DNA from: Bacteroidia bacterium
GTDB lineage: Bacteria; Bacteroidota; Bacteroidia; Chitinophagales; Saprospiraceae
NCBI GenBank assembly: GCA_030430845.1
Contig: JAUIKE010000006.1
Location: forward strand, 1 to 64,000
DNA: 64,000 bases
Direction of reading: 5' to 3'
The notes under the pieces are model-generated. The model worked only from the letters and a program-made list of their open reading frames with translations, searched no databases and was not told the origin of the DNA. Position 1 is the first letter of the stretch; every line of letters begins with the position of its first letter. Below, in pieces: positions 50,882 to 59,301 of this stretch. The translations under genes were made by a program, and so were the position numbers.

Positions 50882-51409
50882 ATGGATCCAAAAAAAATTC
50901 TTGCTGCGGCAAAAGCTGCCCCCTCAAAAGTGCAGATTGAAGAACATCGGGAGGCTGTAAAACTACTACGGGAAAAGGGATATACCTGGCGGGAAATTGC
51001 CGATTTTCTTAATAAGCAGGGTATTCAAACGGATCACACGCGTGTTTACCGGACCTTTGGTAAGTCGCCCAGGCAACGTCCCACAGAAACTCGAGAGGTA
51101 CAAATTTCAAAGATTACCTATTTGGGCGTACGCAAGTCCAAGAAAAACAATGCCTGGAATGTGATGGAAATTGAACTTCCCTCAAAATTGGGTCAACCGA
51201 TCACCGTGATCGGTTATGCGTGGGGAACGGGCGATGCTAATTTCGTTCTTGAAAACGAGCATGAAATTGCTTCTCAGAATGCCACTCTTGTCGTCAAATC
51301 AGGGGATAAATTTCCTACGGCCTATCTTAAAGTGGAACTTAAGATGGAAGGAGATGTGTGGATGGAAAGTGAAGTGTATATTATGCCTAAGTGGGAGATT
51401 CTGTTATAG
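50882..51409 (+). CDS. Helix-turn-helix protein, otherwise unrecognised
   Basis: About 175 aa. The N-terminal third has EHREAVKLLREKGYTWREIA then DFLNKQGIQTDHTRVYRTFG. This reads as a Hin/resolvase-like helix-turn-helix of the kind found in small plasmid and recombination proteins (a recombinase-type arrangement of rows tested by tryptophan-arginine at the turn). The C-terminal two thirds look like a beta barrel (TREVQISKITYLGVRKSKKN, NVMEIELPSKLGQPITVIGY). I cannot name the family. The ATG at 50882 is preferred. It borders the DUF559/DUF6090 fragment region, so it could be part of mobile DNA. Confidence 0.6.
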   Translation: MDPKKILAAAKAAPSKVQIEEHREAVKLLREKGYTWREIADFLNKQGIQTDHTRVYRTFGKSPRQRPTETREVQISKITYLGVRKSKKNNAWNVMEIELPSKLGQPITVIGYAWGTGDANFVLENEHEIASQNATLVVKSGDKFPTAYLKVELKMEGDVWMESEVYIMPKWEILL

Positions 51410-51418
51410 AATGGCTCT

Positions 51419-51702
51419 CCCGCGCCCTTTAATTCCCTAAAGGGTAGCCGCCCGCAAGTTTTAAATATTGAGAATGAAAAATATGGATGAATTAGGCATG
51501 CATGCAGGAGCCAAACCAGAAATATTTCGGTTTGCCGAAAGCCTTAGAGCCAATATGACAGAAGAGGAAAGGAAGCTTTGGGAATATCTAAGATTAAAAC
51601 CAAAGGGCTTTAAGTTTAAAAACATCATTAATGGTTATTTAGATAAAACTTCTTCATAATAGGTGAGGGCTGGCCTCCCTATAGGGAATAAAAGGGCGCG
51701 GG
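51419..51702. mobile_element. Inverted-repeat unit enclosing a DUF559 fragment
   Basis: Arms of about 35 bp face each other. The left arm (51419-51453) starts CCCGCGCCCTTTAATTCCCT. The right arm (51667-51702), read in complement, starts CCCGCGCCCTTTTATTCCCT; both continue with AGGG and a CC-rich tail. Between them is only the DUF559 remnant. The arrangement suggests a small mobile cassette or its scar. Confidence 0.55.
51468..51659 (+). pseudogene. N-terminal fragment of a DUF559 (Vsr-like endonuclease fold) gene
   Basis: 63 codons. FAESLRANMTEEERKLWEYL and RLKPKGFKFKNIINGY match the N-terminus of DUF559 proteins. The catalytic part of the nuclease fold, usually after QHPIGKYIVDF, is missing: the frame ends in YLDKTSS. 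The fragment lies inside an inverted repeat. It is likely non-functional. Confidence 0.65.
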
Positions 51703-51745
51703 TGGGGATTATCATTGATTCAGCAACACCTAAATCAATTAACTC

Positions 51746-51892
51746 ATGCTAAAATTCTTTAGAAATATCAGAAAGTCATTGATTAATTCAGGAAATGCCA
51801 GAAAGTACACTCTTTATGCCATTGGAGAAATCGCTCTGGTAGTCATTGGAATTTTAATAGCACTCCAATTGAATAATTGGAATGAAAACCCG
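51746..51892 (+). pseudogene. N-terminal fragment of a DUF6090-like membrane protein
   Basis: MLKFFRNIRKSLINSGNARK, then YTLYAIGEIALVVIGILIAL and QLNNWNEN form the conserved opening of this Bacteroidota family (positive start, one helix, NNWNE). After NWNEN the sequence changes to unrelated DNA (51890 onward) that leads into the tRNA-His terminator. The remaining two thirds of the usual protein are absent. Confidence 0.7.
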
Positions 51893-51964
51893 TTCGCGGC
51901 GGTCTGTGAACGCCAGGCACCATCTCTATGCTTTTGCATTGTCACAGATAGAAATAATAAAAAA

Positions 51965-51991
51965 ACCGCCTTAGCTCGAAGAGCTAAGGCG
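51965..51991 (-). terminator. Terminator of tRNA-His
   Basis: Stem CCGCCTTAGCT/AGCTAAGGCGG with a 5-nt loop, followed on the minus strand by seven T residues. It starts 7 nt after the tRNA 3' end. Confidence 0.9.
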
Positions 51992-51997
51992 GGTGAT

Positions 51998-52072
51998 GGG
52001 TGCCTAACCGGATTTGAACCGGCGACCTCTAGAACCACAATCTAGCGTTCTAACCAACTGAACTATAGGCAC
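51998..52072 (-). tRNA. tRNA-His(GTG)
   Basis: Acceptor stem GTGCCTA/TAGGCAC, with the extra encoded G at -1 facing discriminator C (both diagnostic of tRNA-His). Anticodon loop TTGTGGT in stem CTAGA/TCTAG; T-arm GCCGG-TTCAAAT-CCGGT. CCA is not encoded. A -7 box TACTTTTG lies on the minus strand at 52108-52101. Confidence 0.96.
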
Positions 52073-52124
52073 CAGATTTGCTTTTTAAATTAAGCGATTG
52101 CAAAAGTAAAATATAAATTATAAA

Positions 52125-52538
52125 ATGGCAAGCACTTCACGAGTTTTAATTTTATCTATTTTTTTATTGCTTTCCTTTTCTTGTTCTAATTCTGATCATC
52201 AGGCAGAAGATCGAGTTTTGGAAGTGATGCTTCTGGAATGTAAACCTATTGAATGGCCGGATGGTTCCACTTCTTTCTCGATTTATGCCACTATCGGAAC
52301 GAATCAAACCAAGGTGGCTAATGCTCCTGCTTGCCAGGCTGTTGAAAAAATTCATTTTAAAGATCATTTCCCAGATAAGGAAATTGTTTCCCTATTAAAT
52401 TCTAGTGTGGGAGATTCTCTTTTGTTTTATTATTTGGAAAAAACAGCAGAAGGCCTAAGAGTCGGATTTTCTACAAAAAAGGAGACTAAGTCAAACATTA
52501 TTACTACTTATAAAAATGGAAAGTTTTTCTTTAAATAA
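52125..52538 (+). CDS. Hypothetical lipoprotein
   Basis: 137 aa. Signal VLILSIFLLLSFSCSNS with lipobox SFSC. The mature part contains VLEVMLLECKPIEWPDGSTS and VANAPACQAVEKIHFKDHFP; two cysteines may pair. I do not recognise the family. The start codon is only about 50 bp from the divergent tRNA-His, so their promoters overlap. Confidence 0.65.
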   Translation: MASTSRVLILSIFLLLSFSCSNSDHQAEDRVLEVMLLECKPIEWPDGSTSFSIYATIGTNQTKVANAPACQAVEKIHFKDHFPDKEIVSLLNSSVGDSLLFYYLEKTAEGLRVGFSTKKETKSNIITTYKNGKFFFK

Positions 52539-52896
52539 AAAAAAGGCCCCTCCCTGTGACGGAAGAGGCTATCCCAAAAACCGATTAAACATTTACAATT
52601 TATTCTTACGTATAACTTTAAAAAAAGTTGTATAAATTTTATGGGAATATAACTATTTTTTGTTCGCTTCCGTAAAAATCTTTCTTTTTTTCGAAATTAA
52701 AAAAATTATTATAGGTTATTTTTATAATGACCGGATTATTTATGGAATGGCGCATTATTGGAGTGAAACGGTGGACCTACGGAACTTTAAAACCTTTTGA
52801 GCTCTGGGCAGTTTGACTTTTCCACCGTTATACTGTTAGTAAAATGTGGAAAAAAGTTCTCCTTCGGCAATTCGGATTTTTCTATTTTTGTAGGCT
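52539..52896. other. Intergenic region upstream of smc
   Basis: 358 bp, AT-rich. An imperfect hairpin (GCCCCTCC ... GGAAGAGGC, about 52546-52570) may terminate the lipoprotein gene. A -7 box TATTTTTG at 52883-52890 ends only 6 nt before the smc start, which would give an almost leaderless mRNA. No small gene is visible. Confidence 0.5.
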
Positions 52897-55800
52897 ATGA
52901 GGTTAAAACAGCTCGAAATAAAAGGTTTTAAAAGTTTTGCCAACCACACAGTTATCAACTTTGAGGAGGATGTGATCGGCATCGTAGGGCCCAATGGTTC
53001 CGGCAAATCTAATATCGTGGATGCGATCCGCTGGGTATTGGGAGAACAAAAAAGCCGGGAGCTGCGCCTCGACCAGATGTCCAGCGTCATCTTTAACGGC
53101 ACCAAAAAGAGAAAAGCAGGTGGCTTAGCCCAGGTTTCACTTACCTTTGAGAACACTAAAAACCTGCTGCCCACCGAGTACCATACCGTCACCATAACCC
53201 GGATGCTCTATCGTACAGGTGAAAGTGAATATCAACTCAATGGCGTAACTTGCCGACTGAAGGATATTACCTCCCTGTTTTTAGACACAGGCATCGGCTC
53301 TAACTCTTATGCCATCATCGCCTTGGGTATGGTAGATGATATTTTAACCGATAAGGATAACTCGCGCCGAAAGATGTTCGAACAAGCGGCCGGGATCTCT
53401 AAATATAAGGTCCGCAAGCGCGAAACGATCAACAAACTGAATAGCACCAAGGCAGATCTGGATAGGGTAGAGGACCTCCTTTTTGAAATTGAGGGCAACC
53501 TGAAATCCCTGGAAAAGCAAGCTCGCCGTACCAAACGTTACTTTGAACTAAAAGCAGAGTACAAACAAAGCAGCATTGACCTGGCCTTGTTAAAAATATC
53601 CAGCCTCAAAGAAAAGCACAAATCCATTAAGCAAAAGCTGGAAACCGAACAGGATAAATACCGCCAGTTTGATGTCGATATCAACCAATTGGAATCCAAA
53701 CTGGAGTCGGAGAAAAAGGCGAATCTGGATAAAGAGAAAGCCTTGTCTGATCGCCAGCGAGAGCTCAATGAGATCATCAGCCGGATTAGAGGGATGGAAA
53801 ATGACAAGCGTATGCAGCATCAAAAGCTACAGTTTGTCGGTCAAAACCAGGAAAAACTGACCAAGGATATTGAATTGGCTGAACAAAAACTGAAACAACT
53901 CGAGGAGGATATCAACCGCTACCGGACCGAAGTCAATAGTGAAAAACGCGTCGAAATAGAACTGGAGGAAAAACTGGAAACGGCCAATCAGCAACTGGAT
54001 ACCATACGAAAGGATCATGGAGCGATCAAATCCGGAATGGATGCCGAGATCCAGGAGCAACAAGCTGCCGAGCGGGCCCTTTTTGAGTTGGAAAAACAAA
54101 AAGCCATCCTCAGTAATCAAATACAGGGCTATCGTCAAGAACTGGATCGCAGCGATGTGGATATTGAACAGCGGAGAAAGGAAGTAGCGGGACTTAAAGA
54201 AAAAATAGCCTACCTGGAGGAGGAAGAGCAGAAAAAACGCAAGCTGCTACACAGCCTTCAAATTGCCGAAGATCAACGCCAACAGGACTTATTACGAGTA
54301 CAACAACAACAGGAAGAGTTGCAGAAAAAAAGCACCCGGGTCAACCGAAGCCTGGACGCTTCTCGCAACGAACATAAGTTGATCAAAAGTATGGTCGAAA
54401 ACCTGGAGGGCTTCCCGGAATCCATCCGCTTTTTGAGCAATTCCCCCTGGAACAATAACGCACAGTTGTTGTCGGATCTCATCTATGTAAAGGAGGAGTA
54501 CCGCATTGCTATAGAAAACTATCTGGAGCCCTACCTGAATTATTACGTGGTTGAAAATGCCGCAGCGGCCTATGAAGCAATCCGCCTATTAGGTCAAGCT
54601 CAGCAGGGGAAAGCCAATTTCCTTATACTGGAAGCCTTTGAGGACTACAACCCACCTCTGATGATGGGCCCCGATATGCTGAATGCTATGGACCTGGTAG
54701 AAACAGATCCAGCTTATCGGAAACTAGTCAGCTATCTACTCGAAAATGTTGTCATCACCGAGTCAGAGGAAATCGGCGGCGCCCTGCCTGAAGCCAATAG
54801 AACCATCTTGAGTAAAAGCGGCCGGATCATCCGGAAAAAGCACAGCCTTTCCGGTGGCTCCGTAGGTTTGTTCGAAGGTAAAAAGATCGGTCGTAAAAAA
54901 AGTCTGGAAATTCTATCCAAGAAAATTAAAGAGCTGGAGATAGATGCCAAAAACCATGCGGACAAACAGTTTGAGCTCAAAAACAAAGAAAACCAACTTA
55001 AACAAAAAAGAGCTACTCCCGAAATTCAAAGAGAACAGGAAGAACTCAATAAAATTACCCAGGAAAAAATAACCTACCAGACTCGCCTGGAAAACTATGA
55101 GGCCTTCATTCAGACGGTTAATCAGAAAAAGGAAGAAATTCATAGAGGAATAGCAGAACTGCAGGCAGAAGAACGTGCCATTAATCGTCAATTGCTGGAA
55201 AAGGAAGACATCATTGATAAGATCAAAGAGAAGATCTCTTCGATGGATGGCTCCTTTCGCAAAGCAGCAGATGAATTAAGCCAGGCTTCTTCTGATTACA
55301 ATCAGAAAAATATTGATTTTATCCGCCAACAAAATAAGGTGGGAGCTATCCAGCGGGAGCTAAACTATCGGGAAACACAATTTAGTGAAACGGAGAGAGG
55401 CCTGGCAGATGCTCGCAAGGGAATCCGCGAGAACGACGAGGAAAAGGGCCAGATTAATGATCATCTCGAAGAACTGGAAAAACGCCTGCTTGCAGCTTAC
55501 GAAACCCGAAAAGAAAAAGAAGCTACCTTAACCTCCGCCGAGCAGACTTACTTTGATGCCCGGGGAGGCATCAACGCCATTGAAGATACGCTTCGTAAAC
55601 TCACCCGCAGCCAACAGGAAACCCAGATCCTGGTTAACCAGTTGAAAGAAAAATTCAATGACGTTAAATACCAAATCAGTGCAGTTGCTCAGCGATTAAA
55701 AATCGAGTTTGAGATCGATATCAACCAGATCGTGAATCAAGCTCCCCCTGAAGGCTTAGATATGACTGAGCTGGAAATGAAGGTGGAGCGGATGAAAAAC

Positions 55801-56448
55801 AGGCTTGACAACTATGGCGAGATCAACCCCATGGCCGTAGAAGCCTACGACGAAATGAAAGAACGTTTCGATAGTATCACCCAGCAAAGAGATGATATCC
55901 TACAGGCCAAAGAGTCCTTATTGCAAACGATCAAGGAAATAGAAGAAACCGCTACGGAACAGTTCCTTTCCGCTTTTGAAAAAGCCAGGCTTTACTTCAT
56001 CGACGTATTCCGCAGCCTCTTCACTGAGGACGACAACTGCGACCTAATGTTGCTGGAACCGGACAACCCACTGGAATCCAAGATCGAAATCGTGGCCAAG
56101 CCCAAAGGCAAACGCCCTCAAACGATCAGCCAGTTGTCGGGAGGAGAAAAAACACTGACAGCAACGGCCCTTTTGTTTGCCCTTTACCTGCTCAAACCGG
56201 CTCCTTTCTGTATTTTCGATGAGGTGGATGCTCCACTGGATGATGCCAATATCAATAAATTCAACAAGATCATTAAGAAATTCTCGAAAGACTCTCAATT
56301 CATCATTGTTACCCACAACAAACTGACCATGGCCGCCGTAGATACCATTTATGGAGTGTACATGGCCGAACAGGGCGTCTCCGGCGTCAGCCAGGTAGAT
56401 TTCCGAGATTACGATCATATGGCTACCTTTGAGCGGTCCGCCAACTAA
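52897..56448 (+). CDS. smc: Chromosome segregation ATPase SMC
   Basis: 1183 aa, full length. The N-terminal head has Walker A GIVGPNGSGKSNIVDAIRW. Long coiled coils (about 170-500 and 670-1000) surround the hinge (about 510-660, ENLEGFPESIRFLSNSPW, LIYVKEEYRIAIENYLEPY). The C-terminal head has signature ISQLSGGEKTLTATALLFAL and Walker B FCIFDEVDAPLDDANINKF. With ScpA and ScpB it extrudes DNA loops and aids chromosome segregation. No scp gene is adjacent. A strong hairpin follows. Confidence 0.97.
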   Translation: MRLKQLEIKGFKSFANHTVINFEEDVIGIVGPNGSGKSNIVDAIRWVLGEQKSRELRLDQMSSVIFNGTKKRKAGGLAQVSLTFENTKNLLPTEYHTVTITRMLYRTGESEYQLNGVTCRLKDITSLFLDTGIGSNSYAIIALGMVDDILTDKDNSRRKMFEQAAGISKYKVRKRETINKLNSTKADLDRVEDLLFEIEGNLKSLEKQARRTKRYFELKAEYKQSSIDLALLKISSLKEKHKSIKQKLETEQDKYRQFDVDINQLESKLESEKKANLDKEKALSDRQRELNEIISRIRGMENDKRMQHQKLQFVGQNQEKLTKDIELAEQKLKQLEEDINRYRTEVNSEKRVEIELEEKLETANQQLDTIRKDHGAIKSGMDAEIQEQQAAERALFELEKQKAILSNQIQGYRQELDRSDVDIEQRRKEVAGLKEKIAYLEEEEQKKRKLLHSLQIAEDQRQQDLLRVQQQQEELQKKSTRVNRSLDASRNEHKLIKSMVENLEGFPESIRFLSNSPWNNNAQLLSDLIYVKEEYRIAIENYLEPYLNYYVVENAAAAYEAIRLLGQAQQGKANFLILEAFEDYNPPLMMGPDMLNAMDLVETDPAYRKLVSYLLENVVITESEEIGGALPEANRTILSKSGRIIRKKHSLSGGSVGLFEGKKIGRKKSLEILSKKIKELEIDAKNHADKQFELKNKENQLKQKRATPEIQREQEELNKITQEKITYQTRLENYEAFIQTVNQKKEEIHRGIAELQAEERAINRQLLEKEDIIDKIKEKISSMDGSFRKAADELSQASSDYNQKNIDFIRQQNKVGAIQRELNYRETQFSETERGLADARKGIRENDEEKGQINDHLEELEKRLLAAYETRKEKEATLTSAEQTYFDARGGINAIEDTLRKLTRSQQETQILVNQLKEKFNDVKYQISAVAQRLKIEFEIDINQIVNQAPPEGLDMTELEMKVERMKNRLDNYGEINPMAVEAYDEMKERFDSITQQRDDILQAKESLLQTIKEIEETATEQFLSAFEKARLYFIDVFRSLFTEDDNCDLMLLEPDNPLESKIEIVAKPKGKRPQTISQLSGGEKTLTATALLFALYLLKPAPFCIFDEVDAPLDDANINKFNKIIKKFSKDSQFIIVTHNKLTMAAVDTIYGVYMAEQGVSGVSQVDFRDYDHMATFERSAN

Positions 56449-56451
56449 AAA

Positions 56452-56488
56452 AGAGCCGTCAATGCGCCGACGGCGCATTGACGGCTCT
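56452..56488 (+). terminator. Terminator after smc
   Basis: An 18-bp arm AGAGCCGTCAATGCGCCG and its complement form a near loopless palindrome, followed by eight A and preceded by six A. It sits 4 bp past the smc stop and 13 bp before the channel gene. Confidence 0.75.
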
Positions 56489-56500
56489 AAAAAAAAGAAC

Positions 56501-57517
56501 ATGGCCAGCGATTTTTCAGAATTTTTTAAACGCCTGCGTCCAATCGTATTTGCTTTCCTGTTTGTGCTGCTTGTGGGAACGGTGGGATATAAAATCATTG
56601 TGCCGGATGCCAGCTTTTTTGACGGCCTGTACATGACTTTTGTGACCGTTACCACGATCGGTTATTCCGAAGTGATTGCTCTGGAAAATAATACGGCCGG
56701 TCGGGTTTTTACCATTATAATTGCCTTCCTGGGTATAGGTGTATTGACTTACGGTCTGTCAAATACCGCTGCTTTTATTATAGAAACAGATCTTACCAAA
56801 CCTTTCAGAGAACGAAAAATGGAAAAAAAACTGAGTAAAATGAAAGGCCATTTCATCATTTGTGGTTGGAGTACGGTCGGCAGGCACGTAGCCGAAGAGT
56901 TAGAGCATACAAAACGCTCCTTTGTAGTGGGTGACTGGAACCAGGAAGTTGTTGACGAAGTCAATGAGCTTTATCAGTTTGGTATGGCCTTCAAGGGAGA
57001 CTGCACCGACGATGATTTTCTGAAAAAACTAAATGTGCAGGACGCAGAGGGTCTTTTTATCGCTACCAGGGATGATCATCAAAACATTGTTATTTGTGTG
57101 ACGGCCCGTCAGTTGAATAAAACCATGCGGATTGTGGCCCACTGTAAGGAATCGGATGCCCAGAAAAAACTCCATTTTGTAGGTGCAGACAGTGTGGTGT
57201 CTCCTTCCTCTATTGGTGGACTGAGAATGGCCTCAGAAATGGTGCGGCCCACTGTCACCGGTTTTTTGGATACCATGCTCAGGGATACCAATTTGAACTT
57301 GAGAATTGAAGAAGTTACGGTCGGGGAAAAATACGCCGGTAAAACTGTAGCTGACCTTCCTCTGGAAGGCCTTGATATGACACTGGTAATGGCTATTCGG
57401 GAAGGCGGACAGTGGACGTATAATCCTACCCGGGATCATTCCTTAAAACAATATGCCGTGATCATTTTGATGACCTCCCCGGAGGAGCTTAAAAAACTGA
57501 TTGCCAGGATGGGATAA
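56501..57517 (+). CDS. Two-helix potassium channel-like protein with RCK (TrkA) domains
   Basis: About 338 aa. Two helices (about 12-30 and 65-88) surround a pore loop reading FVTVTTIGYSEVIALE. A TrkA-N/RCK domain follows (GHFIICGWSTVGRHVAEELE, a GxxGxG-like nucleotide site; FKGDCTDDDFLKKLN). A TrkA-C domain is at the end (LRIEEVTVGEKYAGKTVADL). K+ channels usually have TVGYGD/E; here the second glycine is Ser (TIGYSE), so selectivity or conduction may differ. The ATG at 56501 is chosen; an upstream frame reads back through the terminator. Confidence 0.88.
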   Translation: MASDFSEFFKRLRPIVFAFLFVLLVGTVGYKIIVPDASFFDGLYMTFVTVTTIGYSEVIALENNTAGRVFTIIIAFLGIGVLTYGLSNTAAFIIETDLTKPFRERKMEKKLSKMKGHFIICGWSTVGRHVAEELEHTKRSFVVGDWNQEVVDEVNELYQFGMAFKGDCTDDDFLKKLNVQDAEGLFIATRDDHQNIVICVTARQLNKTMRIVAHCKESDAQKKLHFVGADSVVSPSSIGGLRMASEMVRPTVTGFLDTMLRDTNLNLRIEEVTVGEKYAGKTVADLPLEGLDMTLVMAIREGGQWTYNPTRDHSLKQYAVIILMTSPEELKKLIARMG

Positions 57518-57529
57518 TTATCCTATCCG

Positions 57530-57712
57530 TAACAAAATCTCGTAAACAGACCTTAGCTCTGGAAGAGCGCCATATTGGTAACAAGGGATAAGCAGCCCTC
57601 AGAAAAGCTCCGGCCATACGGCCCGCACGGGAGGAGCGTTATATGGTCGCTAACATGATCAATTGCTTTAGCGGCCTCTCGTGTGCGGTCCGAACGGCGA
57701 AAGCTTTATCGG
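57530..57712. repeat. R3 element copy 2
   Basis: Block order AGAGCGCCATATTGGTAACA, CCCTCAGAAAAGCTCCGG, then GGAGCGTTATATGGTCGC and TAACATGATC. This parallels 41690-41860. A different palindromic insert (CCATACGGCCCGCACGG facing CTCTCGTGTGCGGTCC) lies inside. It fills the gap between the convergent channel and BASS genes. No gene is seen. Confidence 0.5.
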
Positions 57713-57715
57713 AAA

Positions 57716-58618
57716 TTACAAACTAACTTTAGCTTTCTTCTCAGGAAAAAATCTCTCTCCATACCGCTTAAATAAATAGGCAAACAGCAGGGTAGTGAAG
57801 AATGAAAAAAGAGCATAAACCAAGGCCGGCTTAGTCATCTCATTATTTTGCAGAATATTATTGGTGATCAGTAAGGCCAGGGTGGTATTCTGTAAACCCA
57901 CCTCGATCGATATAGTCGTCGCTTTTAAGTTGTCCAACTTAAGTGCCCGGCTTGAAAAGTAGCTGAAAAAAACTGCGATCAGGTGGGCCAGCAATATTAG
58001 GGGAAGTAAGGAAAAAACTTCCTGACTGGAGATGCCACTTCCTCCGCTGGATTGGTCGGCAAAAAATTTGATGCCAAAAATGGTAGCTAGTAAAAGTGTG
58101 TTGATGTATTTAAGTGGCTGCTGAAGCTTTTCGGAAATTTTTGAAAACTGCCTGTTGAACATCAGGCCGAGGAAGGCCGGTAATAATACAATCAAAAATA
58201 CATGGGTGATCGTCTCTCCTGCAGATAGGCGGATTGCCTGGTCCATTTCCATAAAAAAATGCAGCGATAAATTAGTCAAGGTAGGTATGGTCAGGAGTAT
58301 CAAAAAGCTATTTAGAGCGGTCAAAGCGATACAAAGTGCCACATTCGCTCCAACAATATAGGTGATGAAGTTACTGGTAGTGCCTCCCGGGCACAAAGCG
58401 ATGATAAATAAGCCAACTTTTAGTTCAGGTGAAAAAGGAGATAGCCAGGCAATGATAAAAAACAGGATCGGCAAAAAGATCATCTGCAAAGTCAAACCTA
58501 TGCCCAGGCTCTTGGGATGCCTGAAGATCTCTTTGAAATCGGATAGCTTAAGAGAAGAACCTATCCCAAACATTATTAAGGCTAAAACGGCCCCTATCAG
58601 AAAGTCGATTAATTCCAT
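57716..58618 (-). CDS. Bile acid:sodium symporter (BASS) family transporter
   Basis: 300 aa with about nine to ten helices. DFLIGAVLALIMFGIGSSLK at the start and the Na+-binding crossover LKVGLFIIALCPGGTTSNFI are hallmarks. EVGLQNTTLALLITNNIL matches the second conserved block. Bacterial members move organic acids, pantoate or sterol-like molecules with sodium; the substrate is unknown here. It is monocistronic. Confidence 0.92.
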   Translation of the reverse strand: MELIDFLIGAVLALIMFGIGSSLKLSDFKEIFRHPKSLGIGLTLQMIFLPILFFIIAWLSPFSPELKVGLFIIALCPGGTTSNFITYIVGANVALCIALTALNSFLILLTIPTLTNLSLHFFMEMDQAIRLSAGETITHVFLIVLLPAFLGLMFNRQFSKISEKLQQPLKYINTLLLATIFGIKFFADQSSGGSGISSQEVFSLLPLILLAHLIAVFFSYFSSRALKLDNLKATTISIEVGLQNTTLALLITNNILQNNEMTKPALVYALFSFFTTLLFAYLFKRYGERFFPEKKAKVSL

Positions 58619-58667
58619 TGATTGTTTTGCTTTGACGCCAGCAAAGCTAATACATTATTCAACAATA

Positions 58668-58735
58668 AAGATGAGCTTGTGTAAAAAGTACGGGCGGCGA
58701 ACCGCCGCCCGTACTTTTTACACAAGCTCATCTTT
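58668..58735. terminator. 68-bp perfect palindrome with the R1 stem; terminator
   Basis: The arms begin AAGATGAGCTTGTGTAAAAA and continue GTACGGGCGGCG. The TTGTGTAAAAAGT part is the R1 end-hairpin stem; the GC-rich tip is different. It lies downstream of the 58736 gene (minus) and upstream of the BASS gene. Confidence 0.75.
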
Positions 58736-59167
58736 TTACATCAGTTCGCTGTCAAGAATATCGTCATTTTGAATGGGCAGCATTATATTTTCCTCAAGGG
58801 TTTTGGCTCCTTGAAAACCATTATACAAAGCTACTCCAATGACAATGTTAATAATGATTCCAAGTAGGCTAATGTTCAAAAGTGACCTTAAAAAAGCTAT
58901 TCCCACCAGGGCCAACCCTATCAGGAAGGCTATTTTAGGGTTTTTTAAGCTGAGAAAACCCAGTCCTATATATAGCAAAGGGGATAGAAGCGTTAGCAAA
59001 AATACAGGCGTAGCAATGACGCCGCTTCCTACCAATCTAAGTAATGGAATAGTGGTAATGAGCAGATAAACAATACCAATACCAAATAAGGCTACTCTGC
59101 CTTGAGTGATTTTATCCTGACTATTTTTTATCAGGCGCTGTTTGATGTAGCTGTTCTTTTTTTCCAT
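58736..59167 (-). CDS. Small membrane protein
   Basis: About 143 aa with a hydrophilic start (MEKKNSYIKQRLIKNSQDKI) and four predicted helices (ALFGIGIVYLLITTIPLLRL, VFLLTLLSPLLYIGLGFLSL, IAFLIGLALVGIAFLRSLLN, LLGIIINIVIGVALYNGF). The family is not recognised. The ATG at 59167 is chosen; a longer frame from 59215 adds an unlikely N-terminus. The last four residues overlap the edge of the palindrome region. Confidence 0.68.
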   Translation of the reverse strand: MEKKNSYIKQRLIKNSQDKITQGRVALFGIGIVYLLITTIPLLRLVGSGVIATPVFLLTLLSPLLYIGLGFLSLKNPKIAFLIGLALVGIAFLRSLLNISLLGIIINIVIGVALYNGFQGAKTLEENIMLPIQNDDILDSELM

Positions 59168-59301
59168 AATCTGAGGTATGTTCGGATGAAAGACAAAAAC
59201 TAATAGCAGATTCACCTCTTTGGTTCCTTTTAAAACGTTATTTGTTTAGATTTGAGGACAGACTCGGAGGTGTTTTATTTCTTCTTAAAATAAACAAACT
59301 G

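Noticed and set aside
52812-53195. Antisense frame over the start of smc
   Set aside because: It is a shadow of the strongly conserved SMC head coding sequence.
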